This document shows, piece after piece, positions 35,603 through 46,359 of a stretch of DNA of 64,000 nt (the first letter of the stretch is position 1; each line of letters opens with the position of its first letter). Origin of the DNA: Tamarix chinensis (lineage: Eukaryota; Streptophyta; Magnoliopsida; Caryophyllales; Tamaricaceae); contig CM060174.1 of the NCBI GenBank assembly GCA_030549775.1, positions 42,174,586-42,238,585 of the forward strand. Reading direction: 5' to 3'. The notes below the pieces were generated by a model. That model searched no databases and was not told where the DNA came from. It saw nothing but the letters and a program-made list of their open reading frames with translations. Made by a program: the position numbers and the translations under genes.

Positions 35603-36076
35603 CTAAATCCCCCGATAGCCTCGTCGAGCCCGACTAAAAACTATAACTCTAAAAGTCCACTCATCACGATATATCATTTGATCTCTGACATCATCAAATG
35701 AGAGTCTACTCACGGATACTCTAGGGTAATTGAGGTGGATACTCCGAGGCAAGCTATGACGATACCTCCACTCGTCATCGATGACCATCAGTTCTCTCGA
35801 TATCCTATCATACTCTCTAGCAAACAGCTCACCCTCAATAAATCTCGGGTGTGGTGCATCACTGTGGTAGACAAACCACTGCAAAAAAGTAGACGTAGCC
35901 GATGTCCATGGCTCTATCTGAGGCAGGGTCAACAGAAGGTGATAAGATCTGAAATGGAAGGGGTGATAGGATGAGCCACTCGCGTACAAATGACATAGCT
36001 CATTATATAACCATATCACATGAGTCCGTACATCTCTATGTGGCGCCATATGAAAATACAGTGGAGGGTATGTCAT
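35603..36076 (-). CDS. CACTA accessory protein of unknown function, 157 residues
   Basis: An open frame from MTYPPLYFHMAPHRD to RARRGYRGI, rich in aromatic and basic residues (Tyr, His, Arg, Trp). It has no signal peptide, membrane segment or obvious metal-binding motif. The decayed CACTA-1 copy at 3106-3555 preserves the cores HVIWLYNE-like, RFIEGELFAREYD and RELMVIDDEW, which points to past selection on the protein. It lies about 430 bp upstream of the transposase on the same strand. It might be the last exon of a longer gene, since the - strand region further upstream (37204-37458) is open as well. The family is not recognised and no function is proposed. Confidence 0.55.
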   Translation of the reverse strand: MTYPPLYFHMAPHRDVRTHVIWLYNELCHLYASGSSYHPFHFRSYHLLLTLPQIEPWTSATSTFLQWFVYHSDAPHPRFIEGELFAREYDRISRELMVIDDEWRYRHSLPRSIHLNYPRVSVSRLSFDDVRDQMIYRDEWTFRVIVFSRARRGYRGI

Positions 36077-36403
36077 CTGATCACTACCTACAAATGAGAA
36101 CCACTAAATCTTATCATCAAGGTTGTTCTCGAAATTAAAAGGATCTAAATTACAGAATATATAAACTGATCTTCAACTAGCTAGACAAATCATAAATATA
36201 TTCTACCAGATCATAACCAATTATGTAAACCTAACAACATCAAACTATTTAAAATAAGGACATAATCTTTAGTTATATATTTAACAAACTGGCTAAACAT
36301 CAAACTATCATCAAATCATTCAAGCTACGCATAGTAAAATCAAGTAGATATTAATAAGATAATATATATATATATAGTACAATCTAATAAATCTTATATG
36401 ATG

Positions 36404-36406
36404 ATG

Positions 36407-36460
<54 letters not shown>

Positions 36461-36461
36461 C
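36404..36461. repeat. (ATT)n microsatellite in CACTA-2
   Basis: About 19 uninterrupted ATT units preceded by a short GAT run. The poly-isoleucine ORF at 36398-36589 is a translation of it. Confidence 0.9.
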
Positions 36462-36599
36462 ACAATTATTCATCTCTATTTAATTTTTATCGATCACAAC
36501 ACCGATGCCCAACCAACCTCCTCAACTTTTCCCCATGCACAATACCCTTATCCTTAGGATTTTTCCTTATAGCCCTAGTTTATATTTAATATAATAAAC

Positions 36600-36732
36600 C
36601 ATAAACCCTAACCCTCCCCCCTCCCACTAACCCTAACAATAATTAACCCTAGTAAATTATAATAAAAAATAACACTAAACCTCATAAGATAATGATCCTA
36701 AACCTATAGCTAGCCCTAACCCTAACCACAAT
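36600..36732. repeat. Cluster of CCCTAA (telomere-like) words
   Basis: ACCCTAACCC, CTAACCCTAAC, TTAACCCTAG and CCCTAACCCTAACC occur within about 130 bp. The plant telomere repeat is CCCTAAA, so these are telobox-like words rather than a telomere array. Confidence 0.6.
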
Positions 36733-37474
36733 TATTTAAGATTATATATACACATCTTATATATGAATATATTATAAATATATATACATATAATAGAACA
36801 CATATAAACACATATTTTACGAAAAAAAAAAACATACACGTCTTACAAAATATATATTAAAAAAAGCATATAAATACACATGATCATCTGCATATATAAT
36901 AATGTGAGTGCTAAAAAAATATATACACCTTAATTTTATACTTAGAACGTACATATCTTATGATAATAATATATATTTTAGGCTTGTGGATTCTCTTAAA
37001 ATAATAATACATATTTTTATAAAATAGATTATAAACACATTTATATATATATATATACATATATATTAAGGTCTCGGCCGACCACAATCAAAAAGGCCAC
37101 AGCAAATTTTTTCACCAACACATCAAACGACAGATTTTCGAACAACACATCAAACACAACCTCTTCGGTGCAACATGCATGCCTTTATATATATATATAC
37201 ATATCAGTAGAGACAAATTAAGCAATGAAGGAAGAACAACACATACATAAAGGGAGCGACGGCGTACAAGTTGAGAATGGCAACGACGAAGGTACAAATG
37301 CTGGCTACGTTCGCAAGAATGGCAGAGGGGTGGTGGAGAGATGGCGGTGCGACGGTTTCCCTTAATTCAGAGGAGCCGAAGCGGTGGTGCAAGGGTTCGC
37401 AATAGAAAGAGAGTACGAGAGGGAAGCGGCAGAGTGTGAAATTTTTGGCACGAAACAAAAGAGAACAAAATAAA

Positions 37475-37835
37475 AGGAGATATTAATAACGGTTCCTGTA
37501 AGAACCGTTATTAAAACATGATTTAATAACGGTTATTACAAGAACCGTTATCAAAACAAGATTTAATAACGGTTTTAAAAGGAACCGTTATTAAAACATT
37601 GGAAATTTTAACAACGGTTCTTGTTTGAACCGTTATTAAATCTTGTTTTGATAACGGTTTTACGTCAACCATTATTAAAATTCCCGTGCAAAATTTTACC
37701 TTGCTCTTTTAATAACGGTTATTAACGTAAAACCGTTATTAAAAATTCCCGCGCATTAATTTTCACGGATTTGACGACGGTTTTCGAACCACCGTTACTA
37801 ATGTGCCGTTATTAATTCCTGTTTCCGTAGTAGTG
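37475..37835. repeat. Right terminal repeat and subterminal hairpin array of CACTA-2
   Basis: About seven inverted pairs of AATAACGGTT and AACCGTTATT lead up to GTTTCCGTAGTAGTG at the terminus. The arrangement mirrors the left end. A few units are degenerate (CAACGG, CGACGG near the tip). Confidence 0.9.
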
Positions 37836-37838
37836 TTC

Positions 37839-38470
37839 ATTGATAGGTACCTCAACTTCAACTTCCTTGATTAACTGACTTAGATGATCTGCTACTCCAT
37901 TTTCTGATCCTTTCTTATTTTTAATATTTATATTTAATTCTTGGAGTAGAAGTATCCATCTAATTAATCTGGGTTTCGCTTCCTTCTTTGCTAACAAATA
38001 TTTCAATGTTGCATTGTCAAAATAAACAATTATTTCAATTCCTAACAAATAAGAATGAAATATATCCAAAGCAAAGATAATGGCAAGAAGCTCCCTTTCA
38101 ATAGTTGTGTAATTAAGCTGAGCTTCATTCAAAGTTCGTGAGGCATAGTATATCACATGTGGATCTTTCCCAATCCTTTGACCTAACACTGCACCAACAG
38201 CAAAGATAGATGCATCACACATTAATTCAAAGGGAAAAGTTCCAATCAGGTGATTGAAATATGGGTGCACTGATCAATTTTTCCTTTAAGTGGTCAAATG
38301 ATTTATTGCATGCATCATCAAATTGAAACTCTGTTTCTTTTTGAAGAAGCTTACATAATGATTGTGCTATTTAATAAAAATCCTTGATAAATCGGTGGTG
38401 AAATCTAGCGTGACCCAAAAATGAATGCACATCTTTAACAATTGATGGATAACATGTCCTTTAAGGTATT
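37839..38470 (-). pseudogene. RNase H domain of the Athila-like pol
   Basis: Shows FELMCDASIFAVGAVLGQR (first catalytic Asp), YYASRTLNEAQLNYTTIERE (catalytic Glu), and FDNATLKYLLAKKEAKPRL where YTDH normally supplies the next Asp, followed by SENGVADHLSQL. The link from RT (38270-38470) is out of frame: GTCCTTTAAGGTATTA is tandemly duplicated at 38456-38487, a 16-bp insertion. The 3' end of this piece is cut by CACTA-2 and continues at 27980. Confidence 0.85.
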
Positions 38471-38476
38471 AGTCCT

Positions 38477-39577
38477 TTAAGGTAATGAAGCTATAAGATC
38501 AATTTTTTCCTTATCTACTTGAATCCCTTTAGCCGAAATAACATGTTCCAAAACTATTCTTTTTTGAACCATAAAATGGCATTTTTCAAAGTTTAACACA
38601 AGATTCATTTCGAGACATCTTTTCAAGATAAGAGTTAAATTACCTAGGCATTCTTCAAAAGTATCTCCATGAATAATAAAATCATCCATAAATACCTCGA
38701 TAATTTTCTCCAGATACTCAAAAAATATTCTTACCATACACCTTTGAAATGTAGCTGGAGCATTACATAATCCAAATGGCATGCGTCGATACGCAAATGT
38801 ACCGTAAGGACATGTAAATGTGGTTTTCTCTTGATATTCTGGAGCTATGGGAACCTGCACATATCCAGCATAACCATCAAGAAAACGATAATAAGCATGA
38901 CCCACTAGCCATTCTAACATTTGTTCTATAAATGGTAAAGGAAAATGATCTTTCCTAGTCATGGAGTTTAGCTTCCCATAGTTGACACATACCCTCCAAC
39001 CATTTTGAACTCTAGTAGGAACCATTTCTCCTTTATCATTTTCCACTACTGTTATTCCTATTTTCTTTGGGACAACTTGAAGAGAACTAACCCAACTACT
39101 GTCAAAGATTGGGTATATGAATCCCACACTTAACAATTTTAACACCTCTTTCTTCACAACCTCCATCATGATCGGATTCAAACTATGTTGTACTTGTCTA
39201 CTTGGCTTAAAGTCATCTTCCATTAAAATCCGATACATACATACTGAAGGACTAATACCCTTAATATCAGCAACTGTCCATCCCAAAGCTAATTTATACT
39301 TTTTCAAAACATTGACCAGTTTTTCTTCTTGTTGGGATGTTAGTTCACTAGATATGATAATAGGAAGGGTATTTTTATCTCCTAAGAATGCATATTTGAG
39401 ATGGTTAGGTAGAGGTTTCAACTCCACTTCAGGCGGTTGCTCTATGGAAGGTAAAGGTTTATCTAATGTCAATGGAAAATCCACAAATCTTCCAATTCTA
39501 CTAGGGCATGTTCCCAAAACAGCCACTACCTCTTTGATTTCTTCTTCAACATCATATATCTTATTCAGTTCTTCCAA
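38477..39577 (-). pseudogene. Reverse transcriptase domain of the Athila-like pol
   Basis: Contains the typical Ty3/gypsy blocks: LKLLSVGFIYPIFDSSWVS, NGWRVCVNYGKLNSMTRKDH, PYGTFAYRRMPFGLCNAPAT, and the catalytic EVFMDDFIIHG (FMDD variant of YMDD). RT copies the element RNA into DNA within the cytoplasmic particle. The ORF is in frame with the upstream gag-protease ORF and is separated from it only by a TAA at 39587-39589. Substitutions at usually fixed positions (YGKLN for YRKLN, LEWLVGHAYY) suggest decay. Confidence 0.9.
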
Positions 39578-39586
39578 TCCTTCAGT

Positions 39587-40621
39587 TTATATGCATTGTG
39601 TCAATGTTACTTCTAAAGGATCAGCCGATGATAATTTGTACACCATTTTAGTTAAATCCTCAATGACATCAATCATAGATATCGCTTCACCATCTATAGG
39701 GTATCGCATGGGGTCATATATGTTAAATTTAATGACTTCACCATCAAACTCCATGGTCAACACTCCATCGTGGACATTAATTTTTGTTTTTGAAGTTTTT
39801 AGGAATGGTCTACCTAACAATATAAGGGAGGGGTTAGCTAAACCATTATCTTGCATATCTAACACATAAAAATCTGCAGGAAAAATCAATTCATTTACCT
39901 GAACTAAGACATCCTCAATCACCCCTTCAGGATATGTGTTAGATCTATCAGCAAATTGAATAACAACACGAGTTTGCTTTAAAGGACCTAGACTTAGGGT
40001 ATTAAAAATAGATAAAGGCATGACGTTGATTGATGCACCTAAGTCAAGCATGCATTTTTCATACCTCGTGTTTCCAATCTTACAAGGTATAGTAAAAATA
40101 CCTGGATCCTTGCATTTTGGTGGAAGCTTTCTTTGCAAAATTGCTGACACATTTTCTCCCACACTTAACTTTTCATCTCCCTTCAGTTTCCTTTTGTTAG
40201 TACACAAATCCTTAAGGAATTTTGCATACCTTGGTACTTGTTTAATCGCATCAATGAGAGGGAGATTAACTTCTACCTTCTTAAATATGTCAAATATCTC
40301 CTTATCATAGTTCATCTTCTTGTTTCTAGCCAACCTGCTAGGAAAAGGAGCAGGAATTTTAATAGGAGAATTTGACTTACTTTTTGTTACATGTTGTGAC
40401 TCTTCATTTGTTTCTTCTTTATCAATTGTTTCATCTAACTCTTTACTTATGTCTTCTTCCTCACTCGCTTTTCTTGGATCCAACAATTGTTTCCCACTAC
40501 AAGTTGTGATAGCACCAGTATTTTCCCTAGGATTTCTTTCAATCTGGCTAGGGAATTTTGAAGATCCTTGTGCTTGTAGTTTCCCAAGGGAATCTGCTAG
40601 TTGATTCACTTGATTCTCCAA
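39587..40621 (-). pseudogene. Gag C-terminal part and aspartic protease of the Athila-like element
   Basis: The N-terminal half continues gag (MENQVNQLADSLGKL). The middle has FPSRLARNKKMNYDKEIFDI and PRYAKFLKDLCTNKRKL, linker blocks typical of this branch. The protease follows as GIFTIPCKIGNTRYEKCMLD with the catalytic site DLGASINVMPLS (usual D-S/T-G replaced by D-L-G, as is common in this lineage), ending with LILLGRPFLKTSKTKI. The ORFs on the + strand here (39117-39869, 40020-40310, 40320-40604) are shadows. Confidence 0.85.
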
Positions 40622-42031
40622 ATTCTTGATACCATTTCTGGTCTATTGTTGAAATTGTAATATATTGGTAGCCAAAGATTTCACCAAGTCTTCCAAAGGC
40701 ATTCCCTCTGATTGTTGTGGAACTTACGGTGGAGGCATTGGTTGAAATGGTGTTCTTTGGTGATTTGGTGGAACTTGGAAGAATCCGGGAGGTGGATTTG
40801 ATCCTTATTGATTTTGATAAATCTGTGGTCGGAAATATGAATTACCACCTTGTTGAGTGTTTCCATACCTTAGATTTGGATGTTCCGTCCATCCAGCATT
40901 ATATGTTGGAGAATATGGATCATTTCTTTTTGGTAATGGTTGTCCTCCAATGGCATTCACTTGTTTTTCTTCTTGCAAAGTAGGACACATGTCAGTTGGA
41001 TGCCCAGTAAAAGAACAAATTCCACATACCTTGGCATGAATCTTTTCACCTATAATTCTTTTTACAAGAGCTGTCAAATTCGATACTTGTGTTTTCAATT
41101 TAGCAATATTGATTTCTTTCACCTGTTGAGACATAGAGGTATTACCCCTATTACAATATTGAGAGTTAGATGCCATATTAGCAATTAATCTTTTAGCTTT
41201 AGTGGGTGTCTTATCAACCAAGGCACCACCGCTAGCAGCATCTATCATATTGCGCTCCGTAGGAGATAAACCTTCTTAAAAGTATTGTATTAATAATTTT
41301 TCACTAATTTGATGATTAGGAAAACTACCACACAATTTCTTGAAACATTCTCAATATTCATGTAATGATTCTCCTCCATCTTGCCTGATACCGCATATTT
41401 CTTTTCTTATGTTAGTTACTCTTGATGAAGGAAAATATTTTTCAAGGAAAACCTTTTGCATGTCAGTCTAAGTATTTACCGACCCTGCTAGTAAATCATA
41501 TAACCATTCTTTAGCAGCATCAGCTAAAGCAAAAGGGAAAGCTTTGAGTTTAAGTTGTTCTACATTTACTCCATTCAGTTTCATACTAGAACATGCTATA
41601 TGGAATTCCTTAAGAAATTTATTTGGATTAGTGAAACAACCTGAACCCATGGAGTTGTTGTCTTTAAAACCTATAAAGATAGGTAAACCGTGGATTAATC
41701 TAGGTTTGATCTCACAAGTATCATTATTAACAGGATAATTGATGCATAAAAGATTAGGGTTAAAGATAGGAGCAACTAGCTCCTTGAGAGTTCAATCTGC
41801 CATAGGTGGATCAATGTGGCAAGGTGTACTAAAAAAATCCTCTATGTGGTCTTCTCCCAAATCTATGGAACTTCCTTTAGAAGGCAATGGAATATGACTA
41901 GCATGTTCCAATTTCTTTCTTGTTCGGGTTGCAATTGGAGAGGAAGAATTTGGATCTATAGATAGAATAATTTGTCCTTGATGCTCAATTGCAAACGATC
42001 TCAATTGCGAGTGCCCGAAGATTTCACACAA
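40622..42031 (-). pseudogene. Gag N-terminal and middle part of the Athila-like element
   Basis: Broken into several ORFs. 41468-41650 and neighbours give the retrotransposon gag domain (FHIACSSMKLNGV, LKLKAFPFALADAAKEWLYD, VFLEKYFPSSRVTNIRKEI). 40805-41248 carries MIDAASGGALVDKTP and a zinc knuckle CGICSFTGHPTDMC (C-x2-C-x4-H-x4-C), which packages element RNA. The first ORF (41792-42031) starts 114 bp after the PBS. Stops at 41467, 41789 and elsewhere interrupt the protein. Confidence 0.85.
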
Positions 42032-42121
42032 TTAAAGAATAGATGAGTACACCTGGAGAATTTATTGAAAACTAAAATAAGAAAAAACACCAAAAACAAA
42101 ACTAAAGATTATAATCTCCAT

Positions 42122-42139
42122 TCTCCGGCAACGGCGCCA
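42122..42139 (-). other. Primer-binding site of the Athila-like element (tRNA-Asp type)
   Basis: The - strand reads TGGCGCCGTTGCCGGAGA, five bases inside the LTR end. It is complementary, with one mismatch in the first 17, to the 3' end of plant tRNA-Asp (CCCCGGCAACGGCG + CCA), the primer used by Athila/Tat elements. Confidence 0.9.
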
Positions 42140-42144
42140 AAATT

Positions 42145-43709
42145 TGATGCACTCTCATATGTACAACAAATTTAATAAATAAATCCTAATTTCCAAATAT
42201 ATAGTATATGGCAAGAAGGAGTCGAACCCATAAGGAATGGTGTTTTAATCACTAAATTTGCAATTGATGTTATAATCCCGTTTATACAATTTCATTAATT
42301 CTAATACTAAATCTAAATGTACTAAGTTTTAATCACTATTTGATGAATAGGGGAGGAATGAATTGATGATGGAATCACAATATCAAATACTCAAAGAAGA
42401 AGAATGATTCTATACGATTTAATGTTGACCTTTAGAAATTCATAATAATTCATTCCTTTGCTTTCTCTCAACCTTAATAAATTAAATAAGCTCTCAATTT
42501 ATTTCCTACCCATTTACTAACCTAGGTTATGAACACTAGATACAATTAATGGTAGCATTATGAATGGAAAGTAGTCAACTATAATCATAACCACATACAC
42601 TCGGATTATGCAATTGTACGAATTAACGGATAAGATTAATGATTAATCTTCTTGCTACTTTAGAAAAATTAATTAATAATTACGGGTTAATTGCATTGTC
42701 TTAGCAAAGATCAAGTTCTAAACTAAATAGGTGATCAATATAATTAGTTTAAATTCTTAATCTATGATACAAAATCATCCAATTCGATCCATTAATTCAA
42801 TTAAATTTCATCTAGAACCAAACATTCAAAGTATGCTATTGCATTTGAAACATAATTCCATCCTCAAATCATCTTACCCTGTTTTATTTACTCTAACATC
42901 TGCATATTTAGAAACCACACTATTACATACAATGATTTGAAATTAATGCCAACAATACATCCACAATATCTAATAGTAATATAATAAAACAACAATAGAA
43001 CAAACAAAAGTGTAATTATAGATAATTTACATGTATTCAATAAAAATGGAGAGACTGCAATTTATAAAGGAATAGAGAGGACTTATCAATTGAAGTGTAG
43101 AGTGTCAATTGTTTACTAGAATTCAAGAAGATAAAAGAATTTGGAATTGTGTATTACATGTATATTCTAAAGGGAATAGAGGAAGAGAGTACATTCAAAA
43201 ATGTTTCGATATCTAAAAACATTATCCTCAAACCCTATTTTGATAAATAATATATCAAAAACAGATCGCGCGGACAGTTATAATTTTTTAAGGGAAACAC
43301 AGTCCATGTTTTGGAAGCACGGGACCTCCGTGTTTTCCTCCAACTTCTCTGCCGACCGCTGGATTTTGAATCAATGCCTGCGATTTTTAACACGACCCGT
43401 GTTTAAGAAACACGGGGGTACCATGTTTTCCAGTCTTCCATTATTCTTCCTTTGCAATTTTAGCACAACTTCTCTTGGTGTATTTGCTTCATTTCCAACT
43501 TTGGCCCCCTTGATTCAGTGTTTCTTGATGTGTTCTTTACTTGATTTCTTGTTTTCATTGATTTCTCCTTGAATTTCTTCAATTTTTTTCTTTTCTTGCA
43601 AAATATATTCAAAAGAGGAAAACTCGACGAAAAGATTAAATCTTATAAAATTAATGAGGGATAAATGACATTTTTATGCATGAAAATAATCTATAAATCC
43701 CATTTATTA
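42145..43709 (-). repeat. 5' LTR of the Athila-like element
   Basis: The + strand starts TGATGCACTC and ends ATTTATTA (a final CA mutated to TA). It aligns with 14218-15734. It retains a hairpin, AACACGACCCGTGTT, followed by AACACGGGGGTACC, which the other LTR lacks. The ORF at 43201-43572 lies in the LTR and is not a gene. Confidence 0.88.
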
Positions 43710-44315
43710 GACATATAGGTGGTGTAAATTTAAAGGAAGTACAAAGGAAATAATTTTTATCTTCACTCTATTCAAAGGTAATTATTTTTAGTAATAACAA
43801 TTGAAACCTTATGATAATTCTTTATTATGGTCTTTCATATCATTAATTATTTAAAACACACAATAATTATAAATATACAAGTTGCATGAATTGAGATAAC
43901 TTGAATGCACCAATGAGTTGTTCTCCTTGGCATTCAAAGAATTTAATATGGTTCTTATTCATTTTGCGTAATTAATGGAGTTGAATTAAGAACTCATGAT
44001 ATGAATCTAAAGAGAGAAATACTAAATAGTAGCATATGTATATTATGTGAGGGAGTTGATAAGTTCTATGAACAATCACCAGAGATTATAGAATTATCTT
44101 ACATGTTCAAGTGTTATGTATATTTATCTAAATATAAGTTGTTTGACACTAATCCAAGAAAGAAGAGAATTGTGCAAACAAATCATATTAAAAGTGTGTA
44201 TATTATAAATGAGTGGTATAAGGATGACCAATATATTCTTGGAACTCAGGCAAAGGAATTATGGTATGTGGATGATTTGTACAAGGACCTAAATTGAAAA
44301 GTTTTATATACAGGA
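43710..44315 (+). pseudogene. CACTA-1 TNP2-type transposase, C-terminal part (DUF4216)
   Basis: The open stretch 44001-44297 reads VDKFYEQSPEIIELSYMFKC, NHIKSVYIINEWYKDDQYIL and GTQAKELWYVDDLYKDLN, matching the DUF4216 module (IIELSY..., WYKDDPF.LA.QA.QV.Y..D) that ends TNP2 proteins. It continues the transposase interrupted at 14212 by the Athila-like element. 43715-44000 is a heavily decayed link. Confidence 0.75.
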
Positions 44316-46160
44316 AGTTAATCATTAAAAAAAATTAGGATTTAGATGATAATATAGATGTGGTAGATGATGCTGAATGGAGTGGTGTTGACTTTAACAT
44401 TAATATCAGAGACCTTGATAACTTAAACTTTGTACGTGTTGGTGCTATTAGTGTTGCGGTCCAAAGTAGTGATGAAGATGCCATGAGAGACTTTATTATT
44501 TAAGATGACAACATGGAACAAGAATTTTTGGGTGGAGATAGTGAAAGAGAATTTTTTGATACTGATAAAATTTAAAATTCTAACTAGTAATTATTTAATA
44601 AGTTTAATTTTTACACTAAATCTAAACATAAACCTACTCACAATTTTACAATTGGAGATCATCTTGTCTTATTTCCTATGAAATTTACATGTTCTGCACT
44701 TTTTTCATTTTTGTGTATTATCATAATGTAGAGTTTCTATATATCAAAATATATGATAGTTTCTATATGGTTGATGTTGTCACTCAAGGTCATGGTAGTA
44801 ATGGTGATGGATGTGATCCATTGCGTCCTCGTAGATTATGCTCTGGGTATTGGAACTCATAAGGTATAAAACATTTTCTATTATATTTATTTCATCACTA
44901 TTACATTAATAATTTTATTATTTCAATGATAAAATTTGTGTATTCATGTTTCAAGTCCCAAGAGATAGGTTCATCTGGTAAATGGTTTACCAAATGTATT
45001 GGAAATAATATTGGGATAAAGATACCACTATGTTATAAGTGGTGGTTACATGTCTCCTTAGATGATAAAGTAAATAACCTCCCCAAAGTTAAGGTAAAGT
45101 TTATTTATTATATTTTCTAATTAAGTAATGAAATTAAAATTATATAATTTCAAACTTATGATTGTATATACCTAGGATTAAATTAGGTCTTAATATAATG
45201 ATGGCTGATTGATACAAAGATTGTAATTGTGATCATAAAAAGGATCGGTAAGAAGATAATAATTATAGGCCTTCTTTTTTTGAGCCAAATGTGTGGCAAA
45301 GATATATTGATCTATTGAATTCAGAGGATGTAAAGATAATATTAAATTTTGGTATATATATTGAATAGAATTTCATATAAAGAACATGAACAAACTACTA
45401 TTTTGTTGGTAAAGGCTTTAGTAGACAAAAATGTTGTCAATAGGGTAAAACAAACCACTCCTTATCAGCTACACATTCCTTGTCATAATATTGATACAAG
45501 AAGGTATTTTTGGGTTTTTTATTCTTTTTTTTAATCATATAATGTATTAACTTTTCTCTTATATATAGGTTAATCTTGAAATAAGAAAATTTTACCTACC
45601 ATAAAAACCTATAGAGAAATTCATTTTAAAAATAACAAATACATCACTCCCCAAGTTAAGGAGAATTTCAAAAGTTAGTTATACGTCATTAGTTATAATA
45701 TATATTATTAACAATTCTTATGATATATCTAACTTTTACTTATATTTATAAAAATAATGTTAGTAAAACAAGAGGAGACCTAGTCACAAATGACTTCTTG
45801 TAGTATTGATGATCCTACACCTCATGAAATTAATAAAGAAGTAATACTTGAGGATGTATTAGGTAGTCATCCATACTATAGAAAAGGTGTGTGACAAAGG
45901 CTTATAGGGAAGGGTTCAAGTAGTGTTAATTCTTGCACGAGTTAGATGTACACTAATCTACAACAAGAACAACAATGAAAATCTCAAGTAGAGTAAAAAA
46001 AAATGAGCAAGATTAAAGCCCAACAACAAGCAATAATTAAGCATCAAGATGAAGAATTTAGACAAGTGAGAGCTTTTATGGTAACATGGGCTTAAGGTCC
46101 TCCACCTTTGCTATCTAATCAAGATGAAGATGATGAAAATTATTTTTAGGCTTTATGCTA
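44316..46160 (+). pseudogene. CACTA-1 Transposase_24/TNPA-like gene relic
   Basis: Scattered fragments in + order fit the plant Transposase_24 / En-Spm second ORF: QEIGSSGKWFTKCIGNNIGI with IPLCYKWWLHV (44926-45120), RPSFFEPNVWQRYIDLLNSE (about 45262-45323), ILEDVLGSHPYYRKGVG (45842-45893) and a Gln/Lys-rich coiled segment (KIKAQQQAIIKHQDEEF) near 46000-46080, ending before 46150. Spacers between fragments look like introns. No intact exon remains and no peptidase domain is visible, unlike the equivalent CACTA-2 gene. Confidence 0.55.
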
Positions 46161-46359
46161 GTATTGACAAGTCAAAGGTAATACCAACATGTTTGTTTTG
46201 TAAATTACGTTTTTATAACAAGATTCTTCTTTAAAATGTTATGCAGAAAATATTTCCAAAACCTTATTTTTAAATTTATTTAATATTTTAAAAAGAAAAT
46301 TACTTATGATAAATTATCGGTAATAAATTTTTTAATACAAAATATTGTTTAAATTAAAA
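46161..46359. other. A+T-rich spacer at the 3' side of CACTA-1
   Basis: No ORF or repeat with recognisable structure; probably the 3' UTR of the preceding relic. Confidence 0.35.

Larger units (their letters stand above)
36077..37474 (-). other. 5' non-coding region of CACTA-2
   Basis: Very A+T-rich with many TATATA stretches. It includes an (ATT)n microsatellite, a CCCTAA-rich patch and, at 37100-37470, a less A+T-rich segment with ORFs on the - strand (37112-37297, 37204-37458) that show no family motif and may be a leader or upstream exon. The promoter of the transposon genes is expected here but cannot be pinned down. Confidence 0.45.
27984..37835 (-). mobile_element. CACTA-2: CACTA (En/Spm) transposon, 9852 bp
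   Basis: Ends are CACTACCACGGAAACAG at the left and, read from the right on the other strand, CACTACTACGGAAACAG: 16 of 17 positions match as terminal inverted repeats. The 3-bp duplication TTC (27981-27983 and 37836-37838) is the expected CACTA target-site length. Both ends carry arrays of AATAACGGTT/AACCGTTATT hairpins. Inside, on the - strand, are an accessory ORF (35603-36076), a TNP2-type transposase (32057-35177) and a multi-exon gene with a Ulp1-like peptidase (28706-31967). Termini look intact but both main genes carry disabling changes. It interrupts the Athila-like pol between RNase H and integrase. Confidence 0.95.
14218..43709 (-). mobile_element. Athila-like Ty3/gypsy LTR retrotransposon with two nested insertions
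   Basis: Two related LTRs (14218-15734 and 42145-43709) enclose gag-protease-RT-RNase H-integrase in - strand order, a tRNA-Asp-type PBS next to the right LTR and a polypurine tract next to the left LTR. A perfect 5-bp duplication GACAT (14213-14217 and 43710-43714) flanks the whole unit. Within it lie a giant-LTR element (16892-24834) and CACTA-2 (27984-37835), leaving about 11.7 kb of the element itself. RT and gag-pol layout plus the tRNA-Asp PBS are typical of the Athila/Tat branch. An env-like third ORF is not evident between integrase and 3' LTR. Stop codons and a frameshift in gag-pol indicate that it is inactive. Confidence 0.88.

Noticed and set aside
36600..36732. Interstitial telomere sequence
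   Set aside because: The words are irregular CCCTAA mixed with other sequence rather than uninterrupted CCCTAAA; better described as telobox-like.
39117..39869. 250-codon ORF on the + strand
   Set aside because: Antisense shadow of the Athila-like protease-RT region, whose - strand reading has unambiguous catalytic motifs.
42122..42139. Possible tRNA-Asp gene 3' end
   Set aside because: Only the terminal 18 bases match and they sit 5 bp inside an LTR; this is the primer-binding site, and no cloverleaf is present.
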